From Polaribacter sp. IC073 (GTDB taxonomy: Bacteria > Bacteroidota > Bacteroidia > Flavobacteriales > Flavobacteriaceae), in the NCBI RefSeq assembly GCF_007997075.1, contig NZ_VORS01000004.1, positions 124,001 through 188,000 on the forward strand: DNA of 64,000 nucleotides, written 5' to 3'. The notes beneath the pieces were generated by a model. It was given only the letters and a program-made list of their open reading frames with translations. It made no database searches and was not told where the DNA came from. Positions 17,021 through 25,845 of this stretch are shown piece after piece; positions within the stretch are counted from its first letter, which is position 1; the number at the start of each line of letters is the position of its first letter. Made by a program: the position numbers and the translations under genes.

Positions 17021-18220
17021 ATGAACTTACACGAATATCAAGGAAAAGAAATATTAAATAGTTTTGGAGTTAGAATTCAAAGAGGAATTGTTGCAAGTAC
17101 TCCTGAAGAAGCTGTAGCTGCTGCGAAAAAACTAACTGAAGAAACTGGTACAGGTTGGCACGTTATAAAAGCACAAGTACACGCAGGTGGTCGTGGAAAA
17201 GGTGGTGGTGTTAAATTGGCTAAAAATTTAGACGAAGTTAAAAGTATTTCTGATGATATTTTAGGAATGATGTTAATTACACCTCAAACATCTGCTGAAG
17301 GAAAATTGGTAAATCAAGTTTTAATTTGTGAAGATGTATATTATCCTGGAGATTCTGAGCCAGATGAATATTACATGTCTGTTCTATTAAATAGAGCTAC
17401 TGGTAAAAATATGATTATGTATTCTACAGAAGGTGGAATGGATATTGAAACTGTTGCAGAAGAAACGCCACATTTAATTTTTACAGAAGAGATTGATCCT
17501 TTATTAGGAATCATGCCTTTTCAAGCTAGGAAAGTTGCTTTCAACTTAGGTTTGTCTGGTGTTGCTTTAAAAGAAATGACGAAATTTGTTACTAATTTAT
17601 ATAAAGCATACATTGGTTCAGATTCTGCTATGTTTGAAATTAATCCAGTTTTAAAAACATCAGATTCTAAAATTATGGCAGTGGATGCTAAAGTTTCTTT
17701 AGATGAAAATGCTTTATATAGACATAAAGATTATGCAGAAATGCGCGATTTACGTGAAGAAAATCCGATTGAAGTTGAAGCAAAAGCTGCTGGTTTAAAC
17801 TATGTAGATTTAGACGGAAACGTTGGTTGTATGGTAAACGGTGCTGGTTTAGCAATGGGAACTATGGATTTAATTAAAGAATCTGGTGGTGAGCCTGCTA
17901 ACTTTTTAGACGTTGGTGGTACTGCAGATGCAGAACGTGTAGAAAAAGCTTTTGGTATTATCTTAAAAGATAGCAATGTAAAAGCTATTTTAGTTAATAT
18001 CTTTGGTGGTATTGTACGTTGCGATAGAGTTGCACAAGGTGTTGTTGATGCATACAAAAGTATGGGAGACAAAATTACTGTACCAATTATTTGTAGGTTA
18101 CAAGGTACAAATGCTAAAGAAGCAAAAGAATTGATAGACAATTCTGGAATGGAAATTATTTCTGCTACAGAATTTCAAGAAGCTGCAGATAAAGTGCAAG
18201 AAGTTTTAGAAGCTTCATAA
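17021..18220 (+). CDS. sucC: ADP-forming succinate-CoA ligase subunit beta
   Basis: This 399-residue subunit makes ATP or GTP from succinyl-CoA in the citric acid cycle together with SucD. It opens MNLHEYQGKEIL, has the ATP-grasp glycine-rich loop GGRGKGGGVKL, the LGLSGVALKEMTKF region, and the C-terminal CoA-ligase part with FGGIVRCDRVAQGV. The length is normal. sucD is not adjacent. The gene has its own promoter and a strong terminator at 18248-18266. Confidence 0.97.
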   Translation: MNLHEYQGKEILNSFGVRIQRGIVASTPEEAVAAAKKLTEETGTGWHVIKAQVHAGGRGKGGGVKLAKNLDEVKSISDDILGMMLITPQTSAEGKLVNQVLICEDVYYPGDSEPDEYYMSVLLNRATGKNMIMYSTEGGMDIETVAEETPHLIFTEEIDPLLGIMPFQARKVAFNLGLSGVALKEMTKFVTNLYKAYIGSDSAMFEINPVLKTSDSKIMAVDAKVSLDENALYRHKDYAEMRDLREENPIEVEAKAAGLNYVDLDGNVGCMVNGAGLAMGTMDLIKESGGEPANFLDVGGTADAERVEKAFGIILKDSNVKAILVNIFGGIVRCDRVAQGVVDAYKSMGDKITVPIICRLQGTNAKEAKELIDNSGMEIISATEFQEAADKVQEVLEAS

Positions 18221-18247
18221 AATTTTATTTTTCAACGATAAAAAAAA

Positions 18248-18275
18248 GCCTCACAATTTGTGAGGCTTTTTTGTT
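18248..18275 (+). terminator. Intrinsic terminator of sucC
   Basis: Stem GCCTCAC / GTGAGGC with loop AATTT (18248-18266) is flanked by A-rich sequence and followed by a run of T residues, 28 bases after the sucC stop. Confidence 0.9.
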
Positions 18276-18322
18276 TTTTTTAAATTATATTTAAGTTCCT
18301 TAATAATTAACAATTTAAAATA

Positions 18323-18886
18323 ATGAAAAAACTTTTAATATTACTTTTATTGCCTTTGCAGATATTAGCACAAGAAGGACCTAAATCGACCATGTTTTGG
18401 AATACCTTAAAAGAACACTGTGGTAAGACATATGAAGGAGAAATAGTTGCAGGGGGGGAGGAAGGAGATGGTTTTACAGGAAAAAAATTAGTAATGCATG
18501 TTCGTTCTTGTGAAGAAAATACAATTAGAATTCCTTTTTTTGTTGGAAATGATAAATCACGTACGTGGGTTTTTACAATAGATGAGGATTCCTTAATTCA
18601 GTTAAAACACGATCACAGGCATAAAGATGGGGCAGAAGATAAAATAACACAATACGGAGGCACAAACCCTAATACTGGTTTAGCTAATATTCAGTTTTTT
18701 CCTGCAGACCAGCATACAGCAAACTTAATACCTTATGCTTCTAATAATATTTGGTGGGTTACTTTAGATGAAACTAGCTTTACGTATAATCTACGTAGAA
18801 TAGGATCTGAAAGATTTTTTTCTGTAAAGTTTGATTTAACGAAAGAAATAAATACTCCGAGCGCACCTTGGGGAAGTGAAGATTAA
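18323..18886 (+). CDS. Secreted protein of unknown function
   Basis: This 187-residue protein starts with a clear signal peptide (MKKLLILLLLPLQILAQ). The mature part has CGKTYEGEIV, RIPFFVGNDKSRTWVF, a histidine-rich stretch LKHDHRHKDG, and SERFFSVKFDLTKE. I recall similar proteins in other Flavobacteriaceae but no assigned function. The HDHRHKDG segment could bind metal; this is speculative. It lies between two terminators and is a single gene. Confidence 0.75.
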   Translation: MKKLLILLLLPLQILAQEGPKSTMFWNTLKEHCGKTYEGEIVAGGEEGDGFTGKKLVMHVRSCEENTIRIPFFVGNDKSRTWVFTIDEDSLIQLKHDHRHKDGAEDKITQYGGTNPNTGLANIQFFPADQHTANLIPYASNNIWWVTLDETSFTYNLRRIGSERFFSVKFDLTKEINTPSAPWGSED

Positions 18887-18992
18887 TTTACTAGAAATAT
18901 GGCGGGATAACTTACGTAGCATTATTTACTAGAAGTCACTTTTTAAATAGAATTTTAAAAACCTTAATACAGCTTATATTATATTTGAAAAT

Positions 18993-19025
18993 AAAAACGC
19001 CCCATGAAAATGAGGCGTTTTTGTT
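18993..19025. terminator. Bidirectional terminator between the secreted protein gene and proA
   Basis: Stem AAAAACGCC...CAT / ATG...GGCGTTTTT (one mismatch) with loop GAAA, A-rich on the left and T-rich on the right, lies between convergent genes and can serve both. Confidence 0.85.
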
Positions 19026-19043
19026 TTTATACTATTTTAAAAA

Positions 19044-20243
19044 TTAGTTACGTATGTGACCTTCACCATAAATATAATATTTATTGGTCACTAATTTTTT
19101 CAATCCTAAAGGACCTCTATGGTGTAATTTATCTGTACTAATAGCTAATTCTGCACCAACACCTAATTGTCCACCATCCGTAAATCTGGTAGATGAATTT
19201 TTATAAACCGCAGCACAATCTACTTGCTGCATAAAGTTATCTGCATTTTCATCATTTGTTGTCATGATAGCTGCTGAATGTCCGCCAGAATACTTGTTAA
19301 TCATTTCTACAGCTTCATCAAGATTATTTACAGCACCGATGCAACATTTTAAAGCCAAAAATTCTTGTCTCCAAATAGTTTTGTCTGTTATTAATGACTC
19401 GTCTTTCAATACATTTTGTACATCTTCATCTACTAATATGCTTACATTTCTATCTTTTAAGACGGTTTGTAACTCTTTTAGTTTGTTGTCGAAATCTTCT
19501 ATATTTTTGTTGATAAGAATTTTATCCAACGCATTACAAGCAGAAATTTTATCGGTTTTAGCATTGATAATTACCGCCAATGTTTTCTTCCAGTCTGCCT
19601 TTTCATCAATATATAAGAAGTTATTTCCTCTTCCACTGATTAAAACAGCACATGTTGCATGTTCTTTTACAAAATTAATTAAGCGTTCACCACCTCTTGG
19701 TACAATTAAATCTAATTGTTCTGTTGGGTTTCTTAAAAATTCTTGTGTTTCTTTTCGATCCATTTGCAACAACTTAATATAATCTTCACTTATATTATTT
19801 TCAGTTAATGCTTTGTGCCAAAATTCTACCAATACTTTGTTACTAAATATTGCTTCTTTACCACCTTTTAGTAAAATTCTGTTATTAGATTTAAACGCTA
19901 ATACAGCAGCTTCTACGGTAACATCTGGTCTAGATTCGTAAATAATCATGATGGTACCAAATGGCGAAGTTTTATTAGTTACTTGCAATCCGTTTTCTAA
20001 AACATCATCACTAATAATTTGATTCACAGGGTCTTCTTGTGCTTTTACTTCGTTGATGGCTTTTATCATTCCATCAATTTTACCATCATTCAAAATTAAA
20101 CGATCATACATTGCTTGATCTTCTTTATCAAAAGCATCTAAATCTTTTTTATTTGCTTGTAATAACAATTCCCGATTTTCATCAAGAATTTTTGTCATGC
20201 TTTCTAAAACATTGTTTTTTATGGTTGTGTCTAATAATTTCAT
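19044..20243 (-). CDS. proA: Glutamate-5-semialdehyde dehydrogenase
   Basis: This 399-residue enzyme reduces gamma-glutamyl phosphate to glutamate semialdehyde, the second step of proline synthesis. Visible features are the NADPH-fold motifs (YESRPDVTVEAAVLAFKSNN, LKGGKEA), VPRGGERLI, and catalytic C236 in ISACNALD. C-terminal TDGGQLGVGAE and HHRGPLGL are typical. It is the last gene of the GNAT-proC-proB-proA operon, 11 bases after proB. Confidence 0.96.
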   Translation of the reverse strand: MKLLDTTIKNNVLESMTKILDENRELLLQANKKDLDAFDKEDQAMYDRLILNDGKIDGMIKAINEVKAQEDPVNQIISDDVLENGLQVTNKTSPFGTIMIIYESRPDVTVEAAVLAFKSNNRILLKGGKEAIFSNKVLVEFWHKALTENNISEDYIKLLQMDRKETQEFLRNPTEQLDLIVPRGGERLINFVKEHATCAVLISGRGNNFLYIDEKADWKKTLAVIINAKTDKISACNALDKILINKNIEDFDNKLKELQTVLKDRNVSILVDEDVQNVLKDESLITDKTIWRQEFLALKCCIGAVNNLDEAVEMINKYSGGHSAAIMTTNDENADNFMQQVDCAAVYKNSSTRFTDGGQLGVGAELAISTDKLHHRGPLGLKKLVTNKYYIYGEGHIRN

Positions 20244-20254
20244 TGTGTAAGTTT

Positions 20255-21025
20255 TTAAAGTGCCACTTTTGTACCAACAGACTTTCCGTCGATAATATCA
20301 ATAATGGTATTGTCTCTTTTTCCGTTTGCGATATAGGTAGGAATATTATTTGCTGCAGCTTCTTGTGCATAATCTAATTTAGACCCCATTCCGCCACGGC
20401 CTTCACCTGGTTTTTTATCACTGTCTTTAATGTATTTATCTAAATCTTCATTAGGATTTACATTTGTGATTAAATCGCTGCTTTCAGACTCTGGATGCCC
20501 AGTATACAAACCATCAATATCTGTTAAAATAATTAGTTTGTCTGCATTTATTAGTTGTGCTATTAAACTCGCCAATTCATCATTATCTGAAAACATAGAC
20601 ATGGTAACCGAAACGGCATCATCTTCATTTGCAATAGGTATCACACCTTCTGCTAACAAACCTTCACAGCAATTAATCATATTTTCTCTATGAACCCCTT
20701 CACTAAAATCTCTTTTAGTAGGTAGCACTTGCGCACATTTCATACCAAAATCATTAAAAATATTGTAATAATGACGCATCATTCTTGGTTGCCCAATAGC
20801 AGAATACACTTGCCTTCTTTGGGTTTCATTTTCAATATTAGATTCTCCTAAAACTTCTTTACCAGCAATTACAGAACCAGAAGAAACTAAAATTGAAATA
20901 ATTCCACGTTCATATAATTCTGCAACTTGCTGTACTAAACGTCTTAAAACAGGTCTAACAATTCTGTTATCTCTGTTGGTCATTACGTTTGTTCCTACTT
21001 TAATTACTATTCTTTCTTTGTACAT
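20255..21025 (-). CDS. proB: Glutamate 5-kinase, short form
   Basis: This 256-residue amino-acid kinase makes gamma-glutamyl phosphate, the first step of proline synthesis. It shows IVIKVGTNVM, ILVSSGSVIAGKEVLG, the IPIANEDDAVS region, LTDIDGLYTGHP and GRGGMGSKLDYAQEA. The C-terminal PUA domain of the E. coli enzyme (about 110 residues) is absent, as in many other bacteria. It starts one base after proC and precedes proA. Confidence 0.95.
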   Translation of the reverse strand: MYKERIVIKVGTNVMTNRDNRIVRPVLRRLVQQVAELYERGIISILVSSGSVIAGKEVLGESNIENETQRRQVYSAIGQPRMMRHYYNIFNDFGMKCAQVLPTKRDFSEGVHRENMINCCEGLLAEGVIPIANEDDAVSVTMSMFSDNDELASLIAQLINADKLIILTDIDGLYTGHPESESSDLITNVNPNEDLDKYIKDSDKKPGEGRGGMGSKLDYAQEAAANNIPTYIANGKRDNTIIDIIDGKSVGTKVAL

Positions 21026-21026
21026 C

Positions 21027-21833
21027 TTAATGTTCTTTACCTAATTCGACAGCTCTATTAAAAGCAGCAAAAGCAGCGTCTTTAATTAATTCGTTTACAT
21101 TGTTATCTTCCATAGAATCTAAAGCTGCACGTGTAGTACCACCTTTAGAAGCTACTTTTTCCATCCAAGAATTTGGCGATAGATTCGATTGGTTAAAAAG
21201 TTCTACAGCACCTGTAAAAGTCTGACTAACTAAAACGGTAGAGTCTTTTTTTGAAAAGCCCATTTTTAACGCAGCTTCCATCATACTTTGCATAAAGTAA
21301 AAAACGTAGGCAGGTCCACTACCAGAGATTCCTGTAGATGCATCAATAAGTTTTTCATTGCTTACTTCCATAGATTTTCCTGTGGTATCTAGTAAACTTT
21401 CTACCGTTAATTTTTCTATTCTAGACACTTCTTCTGACGTTACATAAGAAGTTAAGCCTTTACCAATTTGAGCTGGTAAATTAGGCATTGCTCTTACAAC
21501 CTTGCTTAAGCCAGAATATTTTTTAATATTATCTATATTAACACCAGCCATTATAGAGACTAAAACTTGCCCGGGTTTTACAAACGGTTTTAAAGCTTTA
21601 AATAGATTTTCTGCATGATATGGTTTAACGGCAATAAAGATAATGTCTGCTTTTGGCACACAATCTTCTAATTCCTTAAAAGCATCAAAGTGAGAAATTT
21701 CATTCAATTCTTCTAACCTTTCCTCAGACTTGTCTAAAATCATGATGTTTTTTTTCTTTAACAATTTTGATTTAGACATTCCCTGAGCATACGTTAGCCC
21801 CATGTTTCCTGCGCCAATTACTAAAATTTTCAT
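21027..21833 (-). CDS. proC: Pyrroline-5-carboxylate reductase
   Basis: This 268-residue NAD(P)-dependent reductase performs the last step of proline synthesis. The N-terminal Rossmann loop is IGAGNMGLTYAQGM, MPNLPAQIGKG is present, and the signature region reads GISGSGPAYVFYFM. It is directly upstream of proB in the same transcript, so all three steps to proline are co-expressed. Confidence 0.96.
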   Translation of the reverse strand: MKILVIGAGNMGLTYAQGMSKSKLLKKKNIMILDKSEERLEELNEISHFDAFKELEDCVPKADIIFIAVKPYHAENLFKALKPFVKPGQVLVSIMAGVNIDNIKKYSGLSKVVRAMPNLPAQIGKGLTSYVTSEEVSRIEKLTVESLLDTTGKSMEVSNEKLIDASTGISGSGPAYVFYFMQSMMEAALKMGFSKKDSTVLVSQTFTGAVELFNQSNLSPNSWMEKVASKGGTTRAALDSMEDNNVNELIKDAAFAAFNRAVELGKEH

Positions 21834-21883
21834 TTTGTTTTAATTAAGTATTATTAATTTTCTTTGTTACTATTTGTTTTTGA

Positions 21884-22324
21884 TTATTTTTTATGCAATG
21901 TCATTTGAATTTTCTTAGATTCAAATCCGTTTTTTTCAAACAACTCAATCGCATCGTTTTTTCTATTGATGTGAAGTGTAATGTTTCCGTTACAATAGTC
22001 AATTGCTTCATTTAACAGTTTTGTAGCGATGCCTTTATTTCTAAACTCCTTATGAACAACCAAATAAGCCAACAGATTCTCAGACTGATATTCGCTCATT
22101 CCAGTTTTATTGATAATGGTAGCACCAACAATAGTACCTTTATCTTCCACAACAAAAGCATAACCACCTAAACTAGGAATTTCTTTTGCAGCATATAATA
22201 GCGATTTTCTTATGGCACTTTTGTCATCTTCACATTTTTCTAAATGTTGGTGTAAAAAATTGGTAATTTTATCTATATATAAGAATGACAACCTTGTATA
22301 GGCGTCAAATGTTGTTATAACCAT
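21884..22324 (-). CDS. GNAT family acetyltransferase
   Basis: This 146-residue protein (start at ATG 22324, MVITTFDAY) carries the acetyl-CoA binding motif A, VHKEFRNKGIATKLLNEAI, and the C-terminal FEKNGFESKKI. An ATG at 22411 would add 29 residues, but family members I remember start near the MVITTFDAY position. The substrate is unknown. It lies 50 bases upstream of proC and may belong to the proline operon. Confidence 0.8.
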   Translation of the reverse strand: MVITTFDAYTRLSFLYIDKITNFLHQHLEKCEDDKSAIRKSLLYAAKEIPSLGGYAFVVEDKGTIVGATIINKTGMSEYQSENLLAYLVVHKEFRNKGIATKLLNEAIDYCNGNITLHINRKNDAIELFEKNGFESKKIQMTLHKK

Positions 22325-22553
22325 TGTTAATTGATGTAATTTATCTGAAAAGATAAAATGAATAGCTACATAGCTATTTTTCTTTTGAAAAAGATAAAAT
22401 CTTTTGTCCAAAAAAAAGAGTAATTACTTTTAGTGAAATACTTAAAATAGTGGGTGAGGAGGTATGAATTTTTTAGGTTGATTTCTAAAAACTAAAAAAT
22501 TAAAATTGAATATCCTAAAGTTACGCTGTTTGTGTATCCTTACTTTCATTCTG

Positions 22554-22584
22554 CAAAGTTACAAAAATGGTTGCTATGAGCCAA
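22554..22584 (-). promoter_or_regulatory. Near-consensus promoter, probably for the GNAT-proCBA operon
   Basis: On the minus strand TTG (22582-22584), a 20-base spacer and TAACTTTG (22554-22561) form one of the best matches in the window. Transcription from about 22551 would give a leader of roughly 225 bases before the GNAT gene. Confidence 0.6.
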
Positions 22585-22763
22585 GTTATACAGGGTTTAT
22601 TAAAAAACCAGTTGGTAAAATTGCGATTGAAACTACTCTTTTCTGCTGTATATTTTTTAATTAAAAGTGAATAAAAAGTGTAAAAGTAGTTGTGATAAAT
22701 TTTTTCATAATAGTGTTTTAAGAACCTGTAGGTATAGCGAACGAAGCTTTAAAAGTATAATTA

Positions 22764-22796
22764 TTGCTCATTTTTTTAGGATTGATTTTAAATTTG
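22764..22796 (+). promoter_or_regulatory. Promoter of the lysine-rich secreted protein
   Basis: TTG at 22764-22766 and TAAATTTG at 22789-22796, 22 bases apart. An AAGGA precedes the start codon at 22809. Confidence 0.5.
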
Positions 22797-22808
22797 TATT
22801 TTTAAGGA

Positions 22809-23273
22809 ATGAATAAAAAATATTTTTACTTATTTTTCTTCGGATTTTTCTTCTTACCTTCCATAAAAGCCCTAAATATTGAAGTAAAAAGTAAGCATTT
22901 GCATTTAATTGAAGTAAATAAGCAAGACAATACAATCTTAATTAAAAAGATAAAAGCCAAAATTAAGGCTTTAGAAAAGAAGAGAGCGCGTTTAAAAACG
23001 TTAAAAAAATGGTCTGAATTAAAAGAAAAAAATTATGTGTTTGAAGTAAATAAACTAAGAAGTAATCTAGAAAAATTAGGAGAAAGTTCAATAAAAAAAC
23101 TAGATGCAGGTGAAATTATAAGAAAACTTCAAAAACAATTAAAATTTCTTAATAACGCTAGAGTCAATAAAAATGCTAAAGAAATCTGGACTAAAAAAGA
23201 CGATGCTATCTACGAGAAAAAGGCAGGTAAATTAATTGACAGTATCATTAAATTGAGAATAAAAAAAGATTAA
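22809..23273 (+). CDS. Exported lysine-rich coiled-coil protein of unknown function
   Basis: This 154-residue protein begins with a hydrophobic signal segment (KYFYLFFFGFFFLPSIKA) and continues as an almost entirely helical, very basic chain (about a quarter lysine), with heptad-like stretches such as IKAKIKALEKKRARLKTLKK and IIRKLQKQLKFLNN. No domain is recognised. It has a promoter and a good ribosome binding site, so it is probably real. The downstream neighbour on the other strand is a decayed gene. Confidence 0.65.
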   Translation: MNKKYFYLFFFGFFFLPSIKALNIEVKSKHLHLIEVNKQDNTILIKKIKAKIKALEKKRARLKTLKKWSELKEKNYVFEVNKLRSNLEKLGESSIKKLDAGEIIRKLQKQLKFLNNARVNKNAKEIWTKKDDAIYEKKAGKLIDSIIKLRIKKD

Positions 23274-23479
23274 TTTTTTCGCGAACGTGTTTTGTACTTG
23301 GTTAAGCCTCTAATTTAGGAAGTAGAAATTGAACAGAAACTTTCAAAGACTCTTACAATGGTCAATTAGTTTTATAATACATTTCTTAATTCGTACCAAT
23401 ATTTATAATTTTTTGTGTTTCTTAAATTACATATCAATTGCAGTTTACAAAAATATTTATCAATAAAATTCATGTTTTT

Positions 23480-24235
23480 GTCAGTTAAAACAACCTCGAA
23501 TAGATTGTATTTTGATAATTTTAGTAACCCCTTTATTTTATAAGTATCTTTCTTTTAATAAATTAGTATATTCCTTTCTTAATTATTTGGTTTTTCTACC
23601 CCACTTTTCTTTATCTACCTAAAGCTAATAATTTTAAGGGTTTCGATTCCTTTCGTAACCTTAAATATAAGATGTACACCAAGTTGATCAAAAGTCAATT
23701 AAATAATACTTTGTTTTTATGTCAGAAATTAATATCTAATGTCCATTTATATCTAATGCTTATAATTTAATCAAATAAGTTTTAAACTTTTTGTTTTTCA
23801 ATGGTGTTATTTTTTTTACGTGTATTGAATCTCGCTTATAGAAGTCAGCTGTTCTTAATCATTTTATAGGTTTGTTGTATTTCATGTCACCTTTATTGTC
23901 TTCAAATTTTAAAATAGATATGTTCTAATTGCTAGCAATTAAAGATATGTTTTTGAGTAGTTTTTTGTAATCAATTCCTTGTAATTTTTAGTTTCATTAT
24001 TAATTATAAGAATAATAGAATGCTACTTAATACCCCTTAAGTTACTATCTTTTTACTATTTTCTATGAATTTTTTTATCATTCGCATCTATTTTTTGATT
24101 CTCACTTAAATAAAGTATCTCATTATTATTGGAATTAAATTTTAATTGGTGTTATATCATTAATAAAAGAAAGTATACTATCTAACTTTTTGTCGCCTTT
24201 AAAAGTATTGTAATTTTTATTTTAAATAAAATTCG
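23480..24235 (-). pseudogene. Decayed thioredoxin-fold (redoxin/AhpC-TSA type) gene
   Basis: The 1.1-kb stretch 23274-24373 has no open gene, but its minus strand still spells a redoxin-type protein across stops. Around 23740-23676 it reads ALDINGH-stop-ILISDIKTKYYLIDF-stop-STWC, matching the classical DINGK-ISL-SD-KGKYVLIDFW-TWCGPC of TlpA/ResA-like proteins. The tryptophan before STWC is now TGA (23688-23690), and the second active-site cysteine appears as tyrosine (CTSY). Upstream fragments such as NYNTFKGDKKLDSILSFIND and NNETKNYKELITKNYSKTYL fit the N-terminal region of such lipoproteins in shifting frames; downstream VDKEKWGRKTK also fits. Boundaries are approximate. Confidence 0.7.
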
Positions 24236-24343
24236 TCCCTAATTTTATGTAGCTATTATAAATACTTTTCATCTAATAAAAGGTGGAAGCAACATTAAAA
24301 AAATATTTTCTGTTATATATTTTTTTAGTCTAGTCTAAAATAT

Positions 24344-24351
24344 TATTTTTG
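24344..24351 (+). promoter_or_regulatory. -7 box for the small ORF and sod operon
   Basis: TATTTTTG fits TAnnTTTG and lies 22 bases before the ATG of the 56-residue ORF at 24374. No clear TTG -33 element. Confidence 0.45.
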
Positions 24352-24373
24352 TTAATCTAAAATAGTTTTCATT

Positions 24374-24544
24374 ATGGAGTATGTTATAGAACTATTAGAA
24401 GAAAACAAAAAGTACTTGGAAAGAAATGTTATCAAAACAAATCTGATGCAAGTCAACATGCAAAAAGCAACAAAAGATTTTAAAAAGATAAATGAATTAA
24501 AAAGAGCTATTAAAATTTTAAAATTTAAAAACAGCAAACAATGA
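24374..24544 (+). CDS. 56-residue protein overlapping the superoxide dismutase start
   Basis: A 57-codon frame starts at ATG 24374 (MEYVIELLEENKKYLERN) and stops at TGA 24542-24544, sharing ATGA with the sod start codon at 24541. That overlap, the -7 box 22 bases upstream, and the absence of another promoter before sod support translation coupling. The protein is highly charged and predicted to be two helices (ELLEENKKYLERN, then FKKINELKRAIKIL). I do not recognise a family. Confidence 0.65.
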   Translation: MEYVIELLEENKKYLERNVIKTNLMQVNMQKATKDFKKINELKRAIKILKFKNSKQ

Positions 24545-25137
24545 AAATTACACAAACATTACCAGAGCTTCCTTATGCCAAAAATGCACTCAACCCAATT
24601 ATTACAGAAGAAACGTTTGATTACCATCATGGAAAGCATCATGCGGCTTACGTAAACAATCTTTCTGAACTAGTAAAAGATACTGAATTAATTGATTCAA
24701 GTATTGAAGAAATTATTCAAAAAGGATACAGCGAAAACAACGCCGCTTTGTTTAATAATGCTGCACAACATTGGAATCATACTTTTTTCTGGCATTGTCT
24801 TTCTCCTAATGGAGGGAAAACTCCAGAGGGAGAAATAGGTGAAATGATAGTACGTGATTTTGGTAGTTTTGAGCAATTCAAAGAACAATTTTCTACTACA
24901 GCAATAAAGTTATTTGGTGCTGGTTGGGCTTGGTTGGCACAAGATGAAAAAGGTAAGCTTGAAATTCTACCGATGAAAGATGCTCATACACCACTAACAG
25001 AGAATAAAAAGCCGATTCTAACACTAGATGTCTGGGAGCATGCATATTATATTGACTATAGAAATGCTCGACCAAAATTTGTGGAAGGCTTTTGGGACAT
25101 TGTAAACTGGGATTTTGCAAACAAAAATTTAAAATAA
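24541..25137 (+). CDS. Superoxide dismutase, Fe/Mn family
   Basis: This 198-residue cytosolic enzyme converts superoxide to hydrogen peroxide and oxygen. Metal ligands are readable as H29 (FDYHHGKHH), H80 (HWNHTFFWH), D163 and H167 (DVWEHAYYIDY). The N-terminal LPELPYAKNALNP is typical of the iron type, but metal choice cannot be fixed by eye. There is no signal peptide. It is coupled upstream to a 56-residue ORF (ATGA overlap) and followed one base later by a TPR-like gene. Confidence 0.95.
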   Translation: MKITQTLPELPYAKNALNPIITEETFDYHHGKHHAAYVNNLSELVKDTELIDSSIEEIIQKGYSENNAALFNNAAQHWNHTFFWHCLSPNGGKTPEGEIGEMIVRDFGSFEQFKEQFSTTAIKLFGAGWAWLAQDEKGKLEILPMKDAHTPLTENKKPILTLDVWEHAYYIDYRNARPKFVEGFWDIVNWDFANKNLK

Positions 25138-25138
25138 A

Positions 25139-25603
25139 ATGAGTGATAATTGTATGAATCATATAGAAAAACACTGGCAGATATTAACTGTCTCGAACAA
25201 TGAACTTTTTAACAGAGGAGATTTTGAAGAAGCACTATTAGGTTATAAAGACGCGCTTTATAGGGCAGAGGTGCTGAATAATAATATTTCGGACTGCATC
25301 CGTTTAAAAATCCCATATATACAAGTTTATAATATCTCTTGCAATAACTTGGCGAATACTTATGAAGAATTAGGGAACAAAGCAGCAGCAGAGAACATGC
25401 TTAAAAGGGTGGTGTATTACCTATTGCAATTAACAGTAAACAAAGAATTAAATATCGATGAATTGCAGTCGGAACTCAAACTAGCTACGTTGGCTTATGT
25501 CAACTTTTTAGAAAAAAATAATATTACAGAAGACAAACAAAAAAAAATGATTACCATATTAAAAGAAGAGCTTTTAGAAAATGATTTGATAAAAAGACTA
25601 TAA
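25139..25603 (+). CDS. TPR-like protein downstream of superoxide dismutase
   Basis: This 154-residue soluble protein shows a helix-turn-helix repeat pattern like tetratricopeptide repeats: NELFNRGDFEEALLGYKDAL and NLANTYEELGNKAAAENML are two clear units. It starts one base after the sod stop, so it is in the same operon. I recall similar TPR proteins elsewhere in marine bacteria but no tested function. A role in protecting or metallating the dismutase is only a contextual guess. Confidence 0.8.
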   Translation: MSDNCMNHIEKHWQILTVSNNELFNRGDFEEALLGYKDALYRAEVLNNNISDCIRLKIPYIQVYNISCNNLANTYEELGNKAAAENMLKRVVYYLLQLTVNKELNIDELQSELKLATLAYVNFLEKNNITEDKQKKMITILKEELLENDLIKRL

Positions 25604-25637
25604 GAATAGGAGTATGTTTTTCTTTTTTTGGAAGGCT

Positions 25638-25680
25638 ACACTATAATTTTAAAATGCGAGTTATTATAGTGTTTGCTTTT
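25638..25680 (+). terminator. Probable terminator of the sod operon
   Basis: Ten-base stem ACACTATAAT (25638-25647) / ATTATAGTGT (25663-25672) with a 15-base loop, followed by TTGCTTTTC, 35 bases after the TPR-like gene. AT-rich, so moderate strength. Confidence 0.55.
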
Positions 25681-25845
25681 CAATTGAGTTACTATTTTAT
25701 TTTTAGACATATATGTATCTAAGTATTATAATTCAGATGGTTTCTATAACTCAACAGTAATCTTACATCGATTTAATGACGTCTGTAAGTAGTTTGTAAA
25801 GTTGGTTTTTTGAAGAGAAAATAAACAAGGAAACACCTGTTTTCA

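Larger units (their letters stand above)
22325..22808. other. Gap of about 480 bases between the proline operon and a divergent secreted protein
   Basis: Holds two divergent flavobacterial promoters (22554-22584 minus, 22764-22796 plus). Downstream of the minus promoter an ATG at 22549 opens a 35-codon frame ending at 22442, which could be a leader ORF or chance. No other gene is recognised. Confidence 0.5.

Noticed and set aside
22452..22480. AGGAGGT followed by ATG on the plus strand
   Set aside because: The frame stops after five codons, and Bacteroidota seldom rely on strong Shine-Dalgarno sites.
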